A stretch of DNA of 64,000 nt from Mesorhizobium sp. 113-3-3 (lineage in GTDB: Bacteria; Pseudomonadota; Alphaproteobacteria; Rhizobiales; Rhizobiaceae). The position numbers and the translations under genes are program-made. The DNA lies in contig NZ_AP023243.1 in assembly GCF_016756495.1 (NCBI RefSeq), positions 4,034,501-4,098,500 of the forward strand. The letters run 5' to 3'. How positions within the stretch are numbered: the first letter of the stretch is position 1; every line of letters starts with the position of its first letter. Under the pieces are notes generated by a model, which did no database searches, was not told the origin of the DNA, and saw only the letters and a program-made list of their open reading frames with translations. Shown one piece after another: positions 39,469-48,493 of this stretch.

Positions 39469-40908
39469 CTATTGCTGGACGGCGTAGCACTCGATTTTCT
39501 TCTTCTTCAAAGCCGTGCAAGCCTTCCAGGCGGCGTCCTTCGAACCAAAGCCGCCGAAACGGGCGCGGTAGTAGGTGACGCCGTCCTTGTCGAAGGCGAC
39601 GGTGAAGCCGGCGGCATCCGCCAGCACCTTCGGTGCCTGCTTGGTGGTCTTGTCGAGGACAGCCTGGGCTTCCGACTGTTTTGGCGACGAGGCGACCTGG
39701 ATAGCCCAGCCCGACGGCACCGAAGCGGTTTTGACCGGATCGACGGCCGGCGTCGGCGCGGCAGCTGGCGCCGGCTCGGCATAGGCGGCCACGACCTGTG
39801 CGGTGGTGACCTTGGGCGCGGCGACGATGACCGTCTTCACCTTCTTTGCCGGAACAACCAGTTTGGGTGTTTCGGCTTCGGCGCTCTCTTCGTCATCACC
39901 CTGCGCAACGGTCGCGTCTTCGGCAACGGATGTGTCGTCGGCGCTGGCCATCGCGACCGGCTTGTCGTCCGGGGTCGGCGCGTCGTGCTTGGGCAGCAGA
40001 ACCTTGGCAAGCGCCTTGACCGGGTTGCTGTCGTCGGCCTTGGCGACCAGGTCGCCGCCGCCGCGGGTCGAGGCCCTCGGCATGTAAGTGTTTATCAGCG
40101 ACGCCATCTGGTTGTCGCGGCTGCCGCCGGAGGTGCCGCCCATGACAACGGCGACAAGGCGGCGGTTGCCGTCGGAAACCGACGAAACGAGATTGAAGCC
40201 GGAGGCGCGGGTGTAGCCGGTCTTGATGCCGTCGACGCCCTTGATGCGCCCGAGCAGACGGTTGTGGCCATTGATGCGCTGGCGGCCATAGAGAAACGAG
40301 CGCTGCGAGAAATAGCCGTAATACTGCGGGAAATGCTCCCTGAGCGCGATGCCGAGCGTGGCCATGTCGCGCGCGGTGGTGAACTGGCCGGGATCGGGCA
40401 GGCCGTTGGCGTTGCGGAAGACGGTGCCGTTCATGCCGAGAGCCCGCGCCTTGGCGGTCATCATGCGGGCAAAGGTGCTTTCATCGCCGCCAAGCATCTC
40501 GCCGAGCGCAGTGGCCGAGTCGTTCGCGGACTTGGTGACGATCGACAGGATGGCGGTTTCGACGGTGACCGAGCCGCCTGGCTTCACGCCGAGTTTCGTC
40601 GGCGCCTCGCCGGAGGCCTTGGCGGAAAACACGACAGGCGTGTTCCGGCTGATCCTGCCCTTCGCCATCGCTTCGAAGGTCAGGTAAAGCGTCATCATCT
40701 TGGTCAGCGACGCCGGATAGCGCCTGCCATTGGCATCCGCGGAATACAGCACCTTGCCCGTCTTGGCGTCGACGACGATGGCCGCCTGCCGCGCCGCCAG
40801 CGAGGCGGCAGCGTCGGCGCAAACGAACGTCATCGCCAGGGCGAGGACCATGATCGCTTTGAGGGGGGAGGTGGATTTGGAAACGATGCCCAACAACGCC
40901 TGACGCAC
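39469..40908 (-). CDS. D-alanyl-D-alanine carboxypeptidase with C-terminal SPOR domain
   Basis: A 479-residue periplasmic penicillin-binding protein (DacA/PBP5 type) that trims peptidoglycan pentapeptides. Signal peptide about residues 1-35. Catalytic motifs are S67-LT-K70, S127-A-N129 and K229-T-G. The C-terminus is an Ala/Pro/Val-rich linker and a SPOR domain (about 400-479) that should bind denuded glycan at the septum. GTG start at 40908 with AGGGA upstream; the longer reading to 40974 would need a TTG start. Confidence 0.92.
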   Translation of the reverse strand: MRQALLGIVSKSTSPLKAIMVLALAMTFVCADAAASLAARQAAIVVDAKTGKVLYSADANGRRYPASLTKMMTLYLTFEAMAKGRISRNTPVVFSAKASGEAPTKLGVKPGGSVTVETAILSIVTKSANDSATALGEMLGGDESTFARMMTAKARALGMNGTVFRNANGLPDPGQFTTARDMATLGIALREHFPQYYGYFSQRSFLYGRQRINGHNRLLGRIKGVDGIKTGYTRASGFNLVSSVSDGNRRLVAVVMGGTSGGSRDNQMASLINTYMPRASTRGGGDLVAKADDSNPVKALAKVLLPKHDAPTPDDKPVAMASADDTSVAEDATVAQGDDEESAEAETPKLVVPAKKVKTVIVAAPKVTTAQVVAAYAEPAPAAAPTPAVDPVKTASVPSGWAIQVASSPKQSEAQAVLDKTTKQAPKVLADAAGFTVAFDKDGVTYYRARFGGFGSKDAAWKACTALKKKKIECYAVQQ

Positions 40909-41104
40909 TGATATTTCCCTTGAATTCTTCGTTGCGTTGGAGGCGGCAAAGGGTCCTGCCTCACTTCCAGCCAAGCTAGCCGGGCAGCGTTACCAATCCG
41001 TTTATGGTAACCGCCGCGTTCACCATTTTCTTCGGGCTTGAAACGCACTTTATTCGATTTTTAGCCATTGCCTGCGCAGGCGGGGCCCGCACGCCGGCGA
41101 AATA

Positions 41105-41132
41105 TTGACTTTTGTGCGACGCACAATATACT
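41105..41132 (+). promoter_or_regulatory. sigma-70 promoter of the phasin gene
   Basis: TTGACT (41105-41110) and TATACT (41127-41132) with a 16-base spacer, a near-consensus promoter. The spacer is almost entirely the first palindrome (41112-41126). Confidence 0.8.
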
Positions 41133-41146
41133 CTAGTGCATTGCAC
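41112..41146. promoter_or_regulatory. tandem palindromes, probable PhaR-type operator of the phasin gene
   Basis: TTGTGCG-A-CGCACAA (41112-41126) is perfect and fills the promoter spacer. GTGCA-T-TGCAC (41136-41146) is also perfect and covers the expected transcription start. Both are TGC/GCA-based, like the sites bound by PhaR, the repressor of phasin genes in PHB-storing bacteria. PhaR itself is not in the window. Confidence 0.65.
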
Positions 41147-41193
41147 AACGGCGCCCCGAAGAAGGACGCCTCAACCGTCAAGGGAATCGTGAA

Positions 41194-41523
41194 ATGACCC
41201 AGACCTATGAGGACTTCAGCAAATACGGCAAGGAATTCGCAGACACCGGCTTGAAGAGCTTCGCTTCGCTCTCCAAGGGCGCTCAGGCGATCGCCACCGA
41301 GGCCGGTGAATACACCAAGAAGAGCTTCGAGGCGGGCAGCGCGGCTGTCGAGAAGCTGCTTTCGGCCAAGTCGCTGGACAAGGCCATCGAGATCCAGTCC
41401 GACTACGCCAAGCAGTCCTACGAGGCGTTCGTCGCCGAGGCCACCAAGATCGGCGACCTCTATGCCGAACTCGCCAAGGAAGCCTACAAGCCGTTCGAAT
41501 CGATCGTTGCCAAGGCGAAGTAA
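41194..41523 (+). CDS. phasin family protein
   Basis: A 109-residue amphipathic, helix-forming protein of the phasin type (TQTYEDFSKYGKEFADTGL, then SKGAQAIATEAGEYTKKSFE). Phasins coat polyhydroxybutyrate granules and limit their size. A strong promoter with tandem operators lies upstream and a terminator downstream, so it is a single-gene, tightly controlled unit. No PHB synthesis gene is adjacent. Confidence 0.9.
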   Translation: MTQTYEDFSKYGKEFADTGLKSFASLSKGAQAIATEAGEYTKKSFEAGSAAVEKLLSAKSLDKAIEIQSDYAKQSYEAFVAEATKIGDLYAELAKEAYKPFESIVAKAK

Positions 41524-41590
41524 TTTCGCCCGGGCGAAGTAATTTTCGCCCCGACAGTTTCAGATCCGGCCCCTTGGGCCCGGGAAGAAG

Positions 41591-41620
41591 CCCGGTCGCG
41601 GAGACGCGGCCGGGTTTTTT
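41591..41620 (+). terminator. rho-independent terminator of the phasin gene
   Basis: CCCGGTCGCG and CGCGGCCGGG form a 10-bp stem with one G-U pair and a GAGA loop, followed by TTTTTT. Confidence 0.85.
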
Positions 41621-41782
41621 CATGCTAATTTCCAGTTCGCGGCGGCGCAGCGCTTCACGATTGCGAAAATCCGCCAAGTTTGGTCACCTAGCCATATTGT
41701 CAGCTAACCAGAAGGGCTTAAAATCGTCCATCGAACACCTACATGTCGAACTCGCATGGGGATTCGAAAGAGGCAGGATTAC

Positions 41783-42151
41783 GTGACGATCGGTTTGACT
41801 GCCACGAGACAAGTGGCGCGGATGCAAAACGGCGGCGGCGACGGCAATGAGGCCGGCCGCGGGACGGCCGTCATCACGCGCACCAAAACCAAGACCAAGA
41901 AGCCCAGCCTTTACCGGGTCCTCATCCTCAACGACGACTACACTCCCATGGAGTTCGTGGTTCACGTGCTGGAGCGTTTTTTCCAGAAGGACCGCGAAGC
42001 CGCCACACGCATCATGCTTCATGTTCACAATCATGGAGTGGGCGAGTGCGGGGTCTATACATTCGAGGTGGCCGAGACCAAAGTGTCTCAGGTCATGGAT
42101 TTCGCCCGACAGAATCAGCATCCGCTGCAATGCGTGATGGAGAAGAAGTGA
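41783..42151 (+). CDS. clpS: ATP-dependent Clp protease adaptor ClpS
   Basis: Delivers N-degron substrates to ClpAP. A basic N-terminal tail of about 40 residues precedes the core [20 protein letters not shown], with [21 protein letters not shown] and the C-terminal [11 protein letters not shown]. The GTG at 41783 has AGGA just upstream and gives 122 residues; starts at 41756 (no ribosome-binding site) and 41822 are alternatives. clpA follows seven bases later, the classical pairing. Confidence 0.92.
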
Positions 42152-42157
42152 GGTAAC

Positions 42158-44626
42158 ATGCCGGCTTTCTCCCAAGGCCTGGAAAAGGCGCTTCACCAGG
42201 CGCTGACGCTCGCCAATGAGCGGCACCATGAATACGCAACCCTTGAACATCTGCTGCTCGCGTTGATCGACGACACCGAGGCGGCCGCCGTCATGCGCGC
42301 CTGCAACGTCGATCTCGACGAGCTGAAGCACACTGTTCTGACCTATATCGACACCGAACTCGACAATCTGGTCACCGGCTACGACGAGGATTCCAAGCCG
42401 ACCGCCGGCTTCCAGCGCGTCATCCAGCGCGCGGTGATCCACGTGCAGTCGTCGGGCCGCGAGGAAGTGTCGGGCGCCAACGTGCTCGTCGCCATCTTCG
42501 CCGAGCGCGAGAGCCACGCCGCCTATTTCCTGCAGGAACAGCAGATGACCCGCTACGACGCGGTCAACTACATCTCGCACGGCATCGCCAAGCGCCCCGG
42601 CGCATCGGAAACGCGCTCGCCGCGCGGCGCCGATGACGAACAGGGCGGCCAGAACGGCGCCGAGCCGCAAGAGGAAGGCGGCAAGAAGAAGCAGCAGCAG
42701 GACGCGCTGACGGCTTATTGCGTCAACCTCAACAACAAGGCCAAGGCCGGCAAGATCGATCCGCTGATCGGCCGCGAGTCCGAAATCAACCGCACCATCC
42801 AGGTGCTGTGCCGCCGCTCCAAGAACAACCCGCTCTATGTAGGCGACCCCGGCGTCGGCAAGACGGCGATCGCCGAAGGCCTCGCCAAGCGCATCGTCGA
42901 GGGCGACGTTCCCGAAGTGCTGCACAACGCCACCATCTTCGCGCTCGACATGGGCACGCTGCTGGCCGGCACGCGCTACCGCGGTGATTTCGAGGAGCGG
43001 CTGAAGCAGGTCGTGAAGGAGCTCGAGGATTATCCGGGCGCGGTGCTGTTCATTGATGAGATCCATACGGTGATCGGCGCAGGTGCCACCTCGGGCGGCG
43101 CCATGGACGCATCGAACCTGTTGAAGCCGGCTCTGTCGTCGGGTGCGATCCGCTGCATCGGCTCGACCACCTACAAGGAGTTCCGGCAGTTCTTCGAGAA
43201 GGACCGCGCTCTGGTGCGGCGCTTCCAGAAGATCGACGTCAACGAACCGACCATCGAGGACGCCATCGAGATCATGAAGGGCCTCAAGCCCTATTTCGAG
43301 GAGTTCCACAAGGTCCGCTACACGAGCGAAGCCATCAAGGCCTCGGTCGAGCTGTCGGCGCGCTACATCAACGACCGCAAGCTGCCGGACAAGGCGATCG
43401 ACGTGATCGACGAGACCGGCGCCTCGCAGATGCTGGTGCCGGAAGCCAAGCGCAAGAAGACCATCGGCATCAAGGAGATCGAAGCCACGATCGCCACCAT
43501 GGCGCGTATTCCGCCGAAGACGGTTTCGGCCGACGACGAGAAGGTGCTGCAGGGCCTCGACATCGAGCTGAAGCGGGTCGTCTATGGCCAGGACACCGCC
43601 ATCACCGCGCTGACCTCGGCGATCAAGCTGGCCCGTGCCGGCCTGCGCGAACCGGAAAAGCCGATCGGCTCGTATCTTTTCTCGGGCCCGACCGGCGTCG
43701 GCAAGACGGAAGTGGCCAAGCAACTCGCCGCCTCGCTCGGCGTCGAGCTGATCCGCTTCGACATGTCGGAATATATGGAACGCCACACCGTTTCGCGGCT
43801 GATCGGCGCGCCTCCCGGCTATGTCGGTTTCGACCAGGGCGGCCTGTTGACCGACGGTGTCGACCAGCATCCGCACTGCGTGCTGCTGCTCGACGAGGTC
43901 GAAAAGGCCCATCCGGATCTGTTCAACATCCTGTTGCAGGTCATGGATCACGGCAAGCTGACCGACCACAACGGTAAGCAGATCGACTTCCGCAATGTCA
44001 TCCTGATCATGACCACCAATGCGGGCGCATCCGATGCGCAGCGCGCGGCGATCGGTTTCGGGTCGACCAAGCGCGAAGGCGATGATGTCGAGGCGATCAA
44101 CCGGCTGTTCACGCCGGAGTTCCGCAACCGTCTCGATGCGATCATCCCGTTCGGCTCGCTGCCGGTGCCGGTCATCCATCAGGTGGTGCAGAAGTTCGTC
44201 ATGCAGCTCGAGGCGCAGTTGTCCGAGCGTGGCGTTACCTTCGACCTGTCGCCGGATGCGATCGCCTGGCTCGCCGACAAGGGCTATGACGAGCGCATGG
44301 GCGCGCGGCCGCTCGGCCGTGTGATCCAGGAGCACATCAAGAAGCCGCTGGCCGACGAGGTGCTGTTCGGCAAGCTCAAGAAGGGCGGCACGGTGCGCGT
44401 CACCGTCGAGAAGAAGGAAACCGGCGAGACCGGCCTGAAACTCGAATCGCTGGCCGACGAGGCGCCGGTGAAGCCGAAGAAGGAAGAGCCGGAAGAAGCG
44501 CCGAAGCCGCCCAAGGCGGTGGCCAAGAAACCGGCCGCCAAGAAGGTGGTGGCGCAGAAGCCGGAGCCCAAGGGCAAGGATGGCGGCAAGCGCAGCCTGG
44601 TCCCGCAACTGCCCCGCAAGGGCTGA
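42158..44626 (+). CDS. clpA: ATP-dependent Clp protease ATP-binding subunit ClpA
   Basis: An 822-residue AAA+ unfoldase of the ClpAP protease. Two N-terminal Clp repeats (about 1-145) are followed by ATPase 1 with Walker A GDPGVGKT (from residue 229) and Walker B VLFIDE, and ATPase 2 with GPTGVGKT (from residue 510) and VLLLDE. A ClpP-binding loop of the IGF type is visible (IGFGSTK near residue 632). E. coli ClpA has 758 residues; the extra length is a Lys/Pro/Ala/Glu-rich tail from about residue 765. RBS GAGG. Terminator downstream. Confidence 0.96.
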   Translation: MPAFSQGLEKALHQALTLANERHHEYATLEHLLLALIDDTEAAAVMRACNVDLDELKHTVLTYIDTELDNLVTGYDEDSKPTAGFQRVIQRAVIHVQSSGREEVSGANVLVAIFAERESHAAYFLQEQQMTRYDAVNYISHGIAKRPGASETRSPRGADDEQGGQNGAEPQEEGGKKKQQQDALTAYCVNLNNKAKAGKIDPLIGRESEINRTIQVLCRRSKNNPLYVGDPGVGKTAIAEGLAKRIVEGDVPEVLHNATIFALDMGTLLAGTRYRGDFEERLKQVVKELEDYPGAVLFIDEIHTVIGAGATSGGAMDASNLLKPALSSGAIRCIGSTTYKEFRQFFEKDRALVRRFQKIDVNEPTIEDAIEIMKGLKPYFEEFHKVRYTSEAIKASVELSARYINDRKLPDKAIDVIDETGASQMLVPEAKRKKTIGIKEIEATIATMARIPPKTVSADDEKVLQGLDIELKRVVYGQDTAITALTSAIKLARAGLREPEKPIGSYLFSGPTGVGKTEVAKQLAASLGVELIRFDMSEYMERHTVSRLIGAPPGYVGFDQGGLLTDGVDQHPHCVLLLDEVEKAHPDLFNILLQVMDHGKLTDHNGKQIDFRNVILIMTTNAGASDAQRAAIGFGSTKREGDDVEAINRLFTPEFRNRLDAIIPFGSLPVPVIHQVVQKFVMQLEAQLSERGVTFDLSPDAIAWLADKGYDERMGARPLGRVIQEHIKKPLADEVLFGKLKKGGTVRVTVEKKETGETGLKLESLADEAPVKPKKEEPEEAPKPPKAVAKKPAAKKVVAQKPEPKGKDGGKRSLVPQLPRKG

Positions 44627-44640
44627 TCCACACGCACTCG

Positions 44641-44668
44641 AAAAAGCCCCGGCAACGGGGCTTTTTCA
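44641..44668 (+). terminator. rho-independent terminator of clpSA
   Basis: AAAAAGCCCCG, a GCAA loop and CGGGGCTTTTT form a strong, bidirectional terminator 14 bases after the clpA stop. Confidence 0.92.
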
Positions 44669-44688
44669 TTTTGAGCAATGGGGTGGCT

Positions 44689-45321
44689 ATGCCAGGCCAG
44701 GTCATCATCCTCAACGGCGCGCCGCGGTCAGGAAAATCGAGCATCGCCCGAGCCATTCAGGAAAGTTTCGATGGCGCATGGATGAACCTGGGCGTCGACA
44801 CCTATGAGCGGATCACACCGCCGCCACTTCGCCCGGGTATAGGGTTGCGCCCCGGGGGCGAACGCCCCGACCTCGAAGTCTTCGTGCCGCGCCTGTATGC
44901 CGCCCTCTACGAATCGATCGCGGCGCATAGCCGGCTGGGGCTGAACGTCGTGACGGATGTCGGCCATCACGATGCCTATTCGAAGCCGCTTGGCTGCCTG
45001 GCCGATTGCGCGCGTCGTCTCGCCGGCCTGCCGGTGCTGTTTGTCGGCGTTCGCTGTCCGATTGAAACGATCATGGAAAGGCGGGCCGCCAGCGAGCCGG
45101 GCAGGGGCTATGTCACCGGCTCGTCAGACGATCCTGCGCCTTTGCCGGTGCGTCTGTGGCAGGAAGCGGTGCACCGGCCGGGCGTATACGATCTTGAGGT
45201 CGATACCTCGGTCCTCAGCCCAGGACAGTGCGCGGAGGCGATCCGCCAGCGCTTGCATGACGGCGTGCAGCCCGGCGCGATCGAACGCTTGGCTCAAGCC
45301 GCCAACCAGACTTTCTCCTGA
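44689..45321 (+). CDS. chloramphenicol phosphotransferase-like (CPT family) P-loop kinase
   Basis: A 210-residue protein with a P-loop GAPRSGKSS near residue 9 and VDTYERITPPPLRPG as the substrate-facing segment, matching the CPT-like family. Characterised members phosphorylate chloramphenicol in its Streptomyces producer, but most homologues have no known substrate, so a resistance role should not be assumed. RBS GGGGTGG before 44689. It starts 20 bases after the clpA terminator, so needs its own promoter or read-through. Confidence 0.75.
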   Translation: MPGQVIILNGAPRSGKSSIARAIQESFDGAWMNLGVDTYERITPPPLRPGIGLRPGGERPDLEVFVPRLYAALYESIAAHSRLGLNVVTDVGHHDAYSKPLGCLADCARRLAGLPVLFVGVRCPIETIMERRAASEPGRGYVTGSSDDPAPLPVRLWQEAVHRPGVYDLEVDTSVLSPGQCAEAIRQRLHDGVQPGAIERLAQAANQTFS

Positions 45322-45339
45322 CGCGACACGCGGTGCGGT

Positions 45340-45771
45340 TCAGCTTGTCAGCGCCGCGCGTATTTTTTCGGCATTCCCGGCCAGTACTTCGGGTTTTTCC
45401 ATCGTCCCCGAGTGTGGCTTCAACGGGATGCCATCGAAGCGCGGGATGACATGGACATGCAGGTGATAGACGGTCTGGCCGGAAGCCGGCTCGTTGAATT
45501 GAAGGATGGTGACGCCGTCAGCATCGAGCGCCTTCTTCACTGCCAGCGCCACTTTCTGAACGACCGCGAACAGCGGACCGAAGGTCGACGGGTTGGCGTC
45601 GAGCAGATTGCGCGACGGGGCCTTTGGCACAACCAGCGTATGGCCCGGTCCTTGCGGCATCACATCCATGAAGGCGACGACGGCCTCGTCTTCGTAGACG
45701 CGGTGCGAAGGGATTTCGCCGCGCAGGATCTTGGCGAAGATGTTGCTGGTGTCGTAGGGGGCCTCAGTCAT
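45340..45771 (-). CDS. HIT family nucleotide hydrolase
   Basis: A 143-residue HIT protein (Hint/HinT type). Catalytic motif HLHVHVIPR (near residue 108), with FAKILRGEIPSHRVYEDE at the N-terminus and GHTLVVPKAPSRN near residue 45. It hydrolyses nucleoside phosphoramidates or similar adenylated compounds. It overlaps nothing and converges with the CPT-like gene. Confidence 0.9.
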   Translation of the reverse strand: MTEAPYDTSNIFAKILRGEIPSHRVYEDEAVVAFMDVMPQGPGHTLVVPKAPSRNLLDANPSTFGPLFAVVQKVALAVKKALDADGVTILQFNEPASGQTVYHLHVHVIPRFDGIPLKPHSGTMEKPEVLAGNAEKIRAALTS

Positions 45772-45877
45772 GGCGAACGCTCCGGATTGTGCCTTGTGTC
45801 TCGTGTAGCGAAGCTCTTCCGCAGCGACAAGACGATGAGGCAGGCGACCAGGCGAGATCGACCAGGCCCAAAACCTG

Positions 45878-47092
45878 CTATTCCTCGAGATCCTTGCGGA
45901 ACGGCGTGTGCTCTTCCAGATATTCGCTCATCCGCTCCACCTCGCGCCGCTCGCGCTTGAGGTAGTCGGCCACTGCATTGCGCAGGCCGGGGTGCGAAAT
46001 GTAATGCGCGGAATGCATCGTCACCGGCCGGTAGCCGCGCGCCAGCTTGTGCTCTCCCTGTGCGCCCGCCTCGACCACCTTCAGCTTGCGTTCGATGGCG
46101 AAATCGATGGCCTGGTGGTAGCAGACCTCGAAATGCAGGAAGGGGTGGTCTTCGATGCAGCCCCAGTTGCGGCCGTAGAGCGCGTCGGAGCCGATGAAAT
46201 TGATGGCGCCGGCAATGTAGCGTCCGTTGCGCCTGGCCATCACCAGCAGGATATCATCCGCCATGCGTTCGCCGATCAGCGAGAAGAACTGGCGGTTCAG
46301 GTAGGGGCGGCCCCATTTGCGGCTGCCCGTATCCATGTAGAAGGCGAAGAAGTCGTCCCAGGCTTTTTCCGTCAGATCCTTCCCGGTCAGCCAGTCGATG
46401 GTGATGCCATCGGCAAGCGCCTCGCGCCGTTCCTTCTTCATCGCCTTGCGCTTGCGCGAGGCAAGCGTGGCGAGGAAGTCGTCATAGGTCGAAAAGCCTT
46501 CGTTGAAGAAGTGGAACTGCTGGTCGGTGCGATGCAGGAACCCGGCGGCCTCGAGCGTCGCGACATCGCTCTCCTGCGCGAAGGTGACATGCGCCGAGGA
46601 CACCCCGAGCTTATCGGTCACCATCTTGAGGCCGGCGGCAAGCCCGGCCTTCACCGCATCCGGATCCTCGCCCTTGCCGACCAGCAGGCGAGGGCCGGTG
46701 ACCGGCGTGAACGGCACGGCGCATTGCAGTTTCGGATAATAGCGGCCGCCGGCGCGCTCGAAGGCATCCGACCAGCCGTGGTCGAACACATATTCGCCCT
46801 GGCTGTGCGATTTGAGATAGCAGGGGACCGCGCCCAGCAGCCGGCCTTGCGCAGTCTCCAGCCGCAAATGATGGCCCTGCCAGCCGGTGCGCCGCACGGC
46901 GCAGCCGGAATCTTCCAGCGCGCTTAAAAAAGCGAACGAAACGAGCGGGTTATAGCCATTCTCCGCGTCGCCGCGCGTGGTGCCGGCAAAGGCGTCCCAT
47001 TCATCGCGTGTGAACGCGCCGATGCCCGCGGCGATACGGATCGAATAGTCCGCATTTGCAGTTTGCCCGTCGCCGTCATCGCCCTGATCCAT
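45878..47092 (-). CDS. GNAT/FemAB-like protein (PF04339, DUF482)
   Basis: A 404-residue protein of the DUF482 family related to peptidoglycan-bridge FemAB aminoacyltransferases. Diagnostic segments are FLSALEDSGCAVRRTGW, YYPKLQCAVPFTPVTGPR near residue 120, RKRKAMKKERREAL, and a C-terminal FEVCYHQAIDFAIER. The precise reaction is not established for the family. Confidence 0.82.
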   Translation of the reverse strand: MDQGDDGDGQTANADYSIRIAAGIGAFTRDEWDAFAGTTRGDAENGYNPLVSFAFLSALEDSGCAVRRTGWQGHHLRLETAQGRLLGAVPCYLKSHSQGEYVFDHGWSDAFERAGGRYYPKLQCAVPFTPVTGPRLLVGKGEDPDAVKAGLAAGLKMVTDKLGVSSAHVTFAQESDVATLEAAGFLHRTDQQFHFFNEGFSTYDDFLATLASRKRKAMKKERREALADGITIDWLTGKDLTEKAWDDFFAFYMDTGSRKWGRPYLNRQFFSLIGERMADDILLVMARRNGRYIAGAINFIGSDALYGRNWGCIEDHPFLHFEVCYHQAIDFAIERKLKVVEAGAQGEHKLARGYRPVTMHSAHYISHPGLRNAVADYLKRERREVERMSEYLEEHTPFRKDLEE

Positions 47093-47148
47093 GAGGCTTA
47101 TTTAAGCTCCATCGGGGCCGCTACAAGTCACGTTTCAGGCAACCCCGC

Positions 47149-47877
47149 TCAGGCGACCTTGACCAGGTCGGGCTCGAAACCTTCGAATGTCATCTGATCG
47201 GCATATTTGAAGGTCAGGTCGATCGCCGGCTGATCATGCACCGTCCAGGTGATGACAGGCATTTTGAGCTTTTCGCGCACGAAGCTGACGAACGGGTTCG
47301 GCAGGTCGCCGGCAGCGTAAGAGGTGAAGGACAGCTCGTGCGCCAGCATGGAAAAATGCGCTTCGATGAGCTTGAGGTCCTTGCCGTAGGCGGTCAATCC
47401 AGCCGGAATGCCGGGCGCATGTTTCGGGAAATCACGGATCAGCCAGTGATCGAACGACATGATCGCCGCCTTGCCCTTGTAGCGCTTGAGCATCTTGCCG
47501 ACGCGCGCCACCAGGCCTTCGTCGCGGCCGGGAATGCCTTTCAGCTCGACGACCATGGGCACGCGGCCGTCGACAAGATCGAGCGCTTCCTGCAGCGTCG
47601 GCACGTGGTCGGATGTGCCGCCGACCTTGAGCGTGGTCAGTTCGGCCGCGCTGCGCTGCCAGACGAAGCCGTCCTGTCCGGTCAGCCGTTTCAGGTCGTC
47701 GTCATGGATGATGATGGGAACGCCATCCGACGACAGATGCACGTCGCATTCGATGGCATAGCCCCGTTCGGCCGCGGCTGCGAAGGCGGAAAGCGTGTTT
47801 TCCCAGCGCGTCTTGTTCATGTCGTGGAAGCCCCGATGGGCGACGGGCCGGGCAGTCAGCCAGGATAGGTCGGTCAT
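47149..47877 (-). CDS. glycerophosphodiester phosphodiesterase
   Basis: A 242-residue TIM-barrel enzyme releasing glycerol-3-phosphate from glycerophosphodiesters. Motifs are AHRGFHD (residues 13-19), WENTLSAF, and ECDVHLSSDGVPIIIHDD. The start at 47877 gives the canonical N-terminus; a longer reading runs into ridA. It follows ridA by 13 bases in a likely two-gene operon. No signal peptide, so cytoplasmic. Confidence 0.9.
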   Translation of the reverse strand: MTDLSWLTARPVAHRGFHDMNKTRWENTLSAFAAAAERGYAIECDVHLSSDGVPIIIHDDDLKRLTGQDGFVWQRSAAELTTLKVGGTSDHVPTLQEALDLVDGRVPMVVELKGIPGRDEGLVARVGKMLKRYKGKAAIMSFDHWLIRDFPKHAPGIPAGLTAYGKDLKLIEAHFSMLAHELSFTSYAAGDLPNPFVSFVREKLKMPVITWTVHDQPAIDLTFKYADQMTFEGFEPDLVKVA

Positions 47878-47890
47878 GTCAGGCCTTCGC

Positions 47891-48355
47891 TCATTCAACT
47901 TCGAAGATGGCTTCGATTTCCACTGCGGCATTAAGCGGCAGGGAGGCGGTGCCGACAGCGGAGCGGGCGTGCTTGCCGCGCTCGCCAAGGGCGGCGACGA
48001 GGAAATCGGAGGCGCCGTTGGCAACCAGATGCTGCTCGACGAAGTCGGGGGCGGAGGCGACGAAGACGGTGATCTTCACCAGCCGGCTGATCTTCTCCAG
48101 ATCGCCGAGTGCTGCCTTGGCTTGCGCCAGAATGTTGATCGCGCAGTATTTTGCCGCGTCCTTGCCGCCTGCCGTGTCGACGTCGCGGCCGAGCAGGCCG
48201 CTCGCCTGCAGCTTGCCGTCCTTGAGCGGCAATTGTCCGGCCGTGAACAGGAGGCTTCCGGTTCGGCAGTAGGGAACGTAGTTGGCGGCAGGTGCGGCGG
48301 CGACAGGGAGCGTCACGCCGAGATCACTTAGCCGCTTTTCGATTGTTTCACTCAT
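47891..48355 (-). CDS. RidA family protein (YjgF/YER057c/UK114)
   Basis: A 154-residue member of the larger ~150-residue RidA subgroup with YVPYCRTGSLLFTAGQLPL at the front and the C-terminal LPLNAAVEIEAIFEVE. Canonical RidA deaminates reactive enamines and imines using an Arg near the C-terminus in an R-x-x-V-x-V pattern. No such Arg is visible here (SAVGTASLPLNAAVE), so deaminase activity is doubtful. Confidence 0.88.
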   Translation of the reverse strand: MSETIEKRLSDLGVTLPVAAAPAANYVPYCRTGSLLFTAGQLPLKDGKLQASGLLGRDVDTAGGKDAAKYCAINILAQAKAALGDLEKISRLVKITVFVASAPDFVEQHLVANGASDFLVAALGERGKHARSAVGTASLPLNAAVEIEAIFEVE

Positions 48356-48493
48356 TGCTTTTCCCTATTGCTGGAAGGCGCCGCGCTGGCGGGGCCGAAA
48401 TTGCTATTTTTGCCTCGCTTCCGCCACGACTTTTTTTAAGCTGGACCATCTTTCCCTGCGGCCTGCCATCAGCCGCGACGATCGGAGTACCTC

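Noticed and set aside
41684..44608. 974-residue open frame antisense to clpA
   Set aside because: Typical of high-GC coding DNA: composition is Arg/His/Leu/Asp-rich without family motifs, and clpA on the other strand is unmistakable. The same holds for the long frames antisense to glpV, the 17248-19416 hydrolase and the ABC binding protein.
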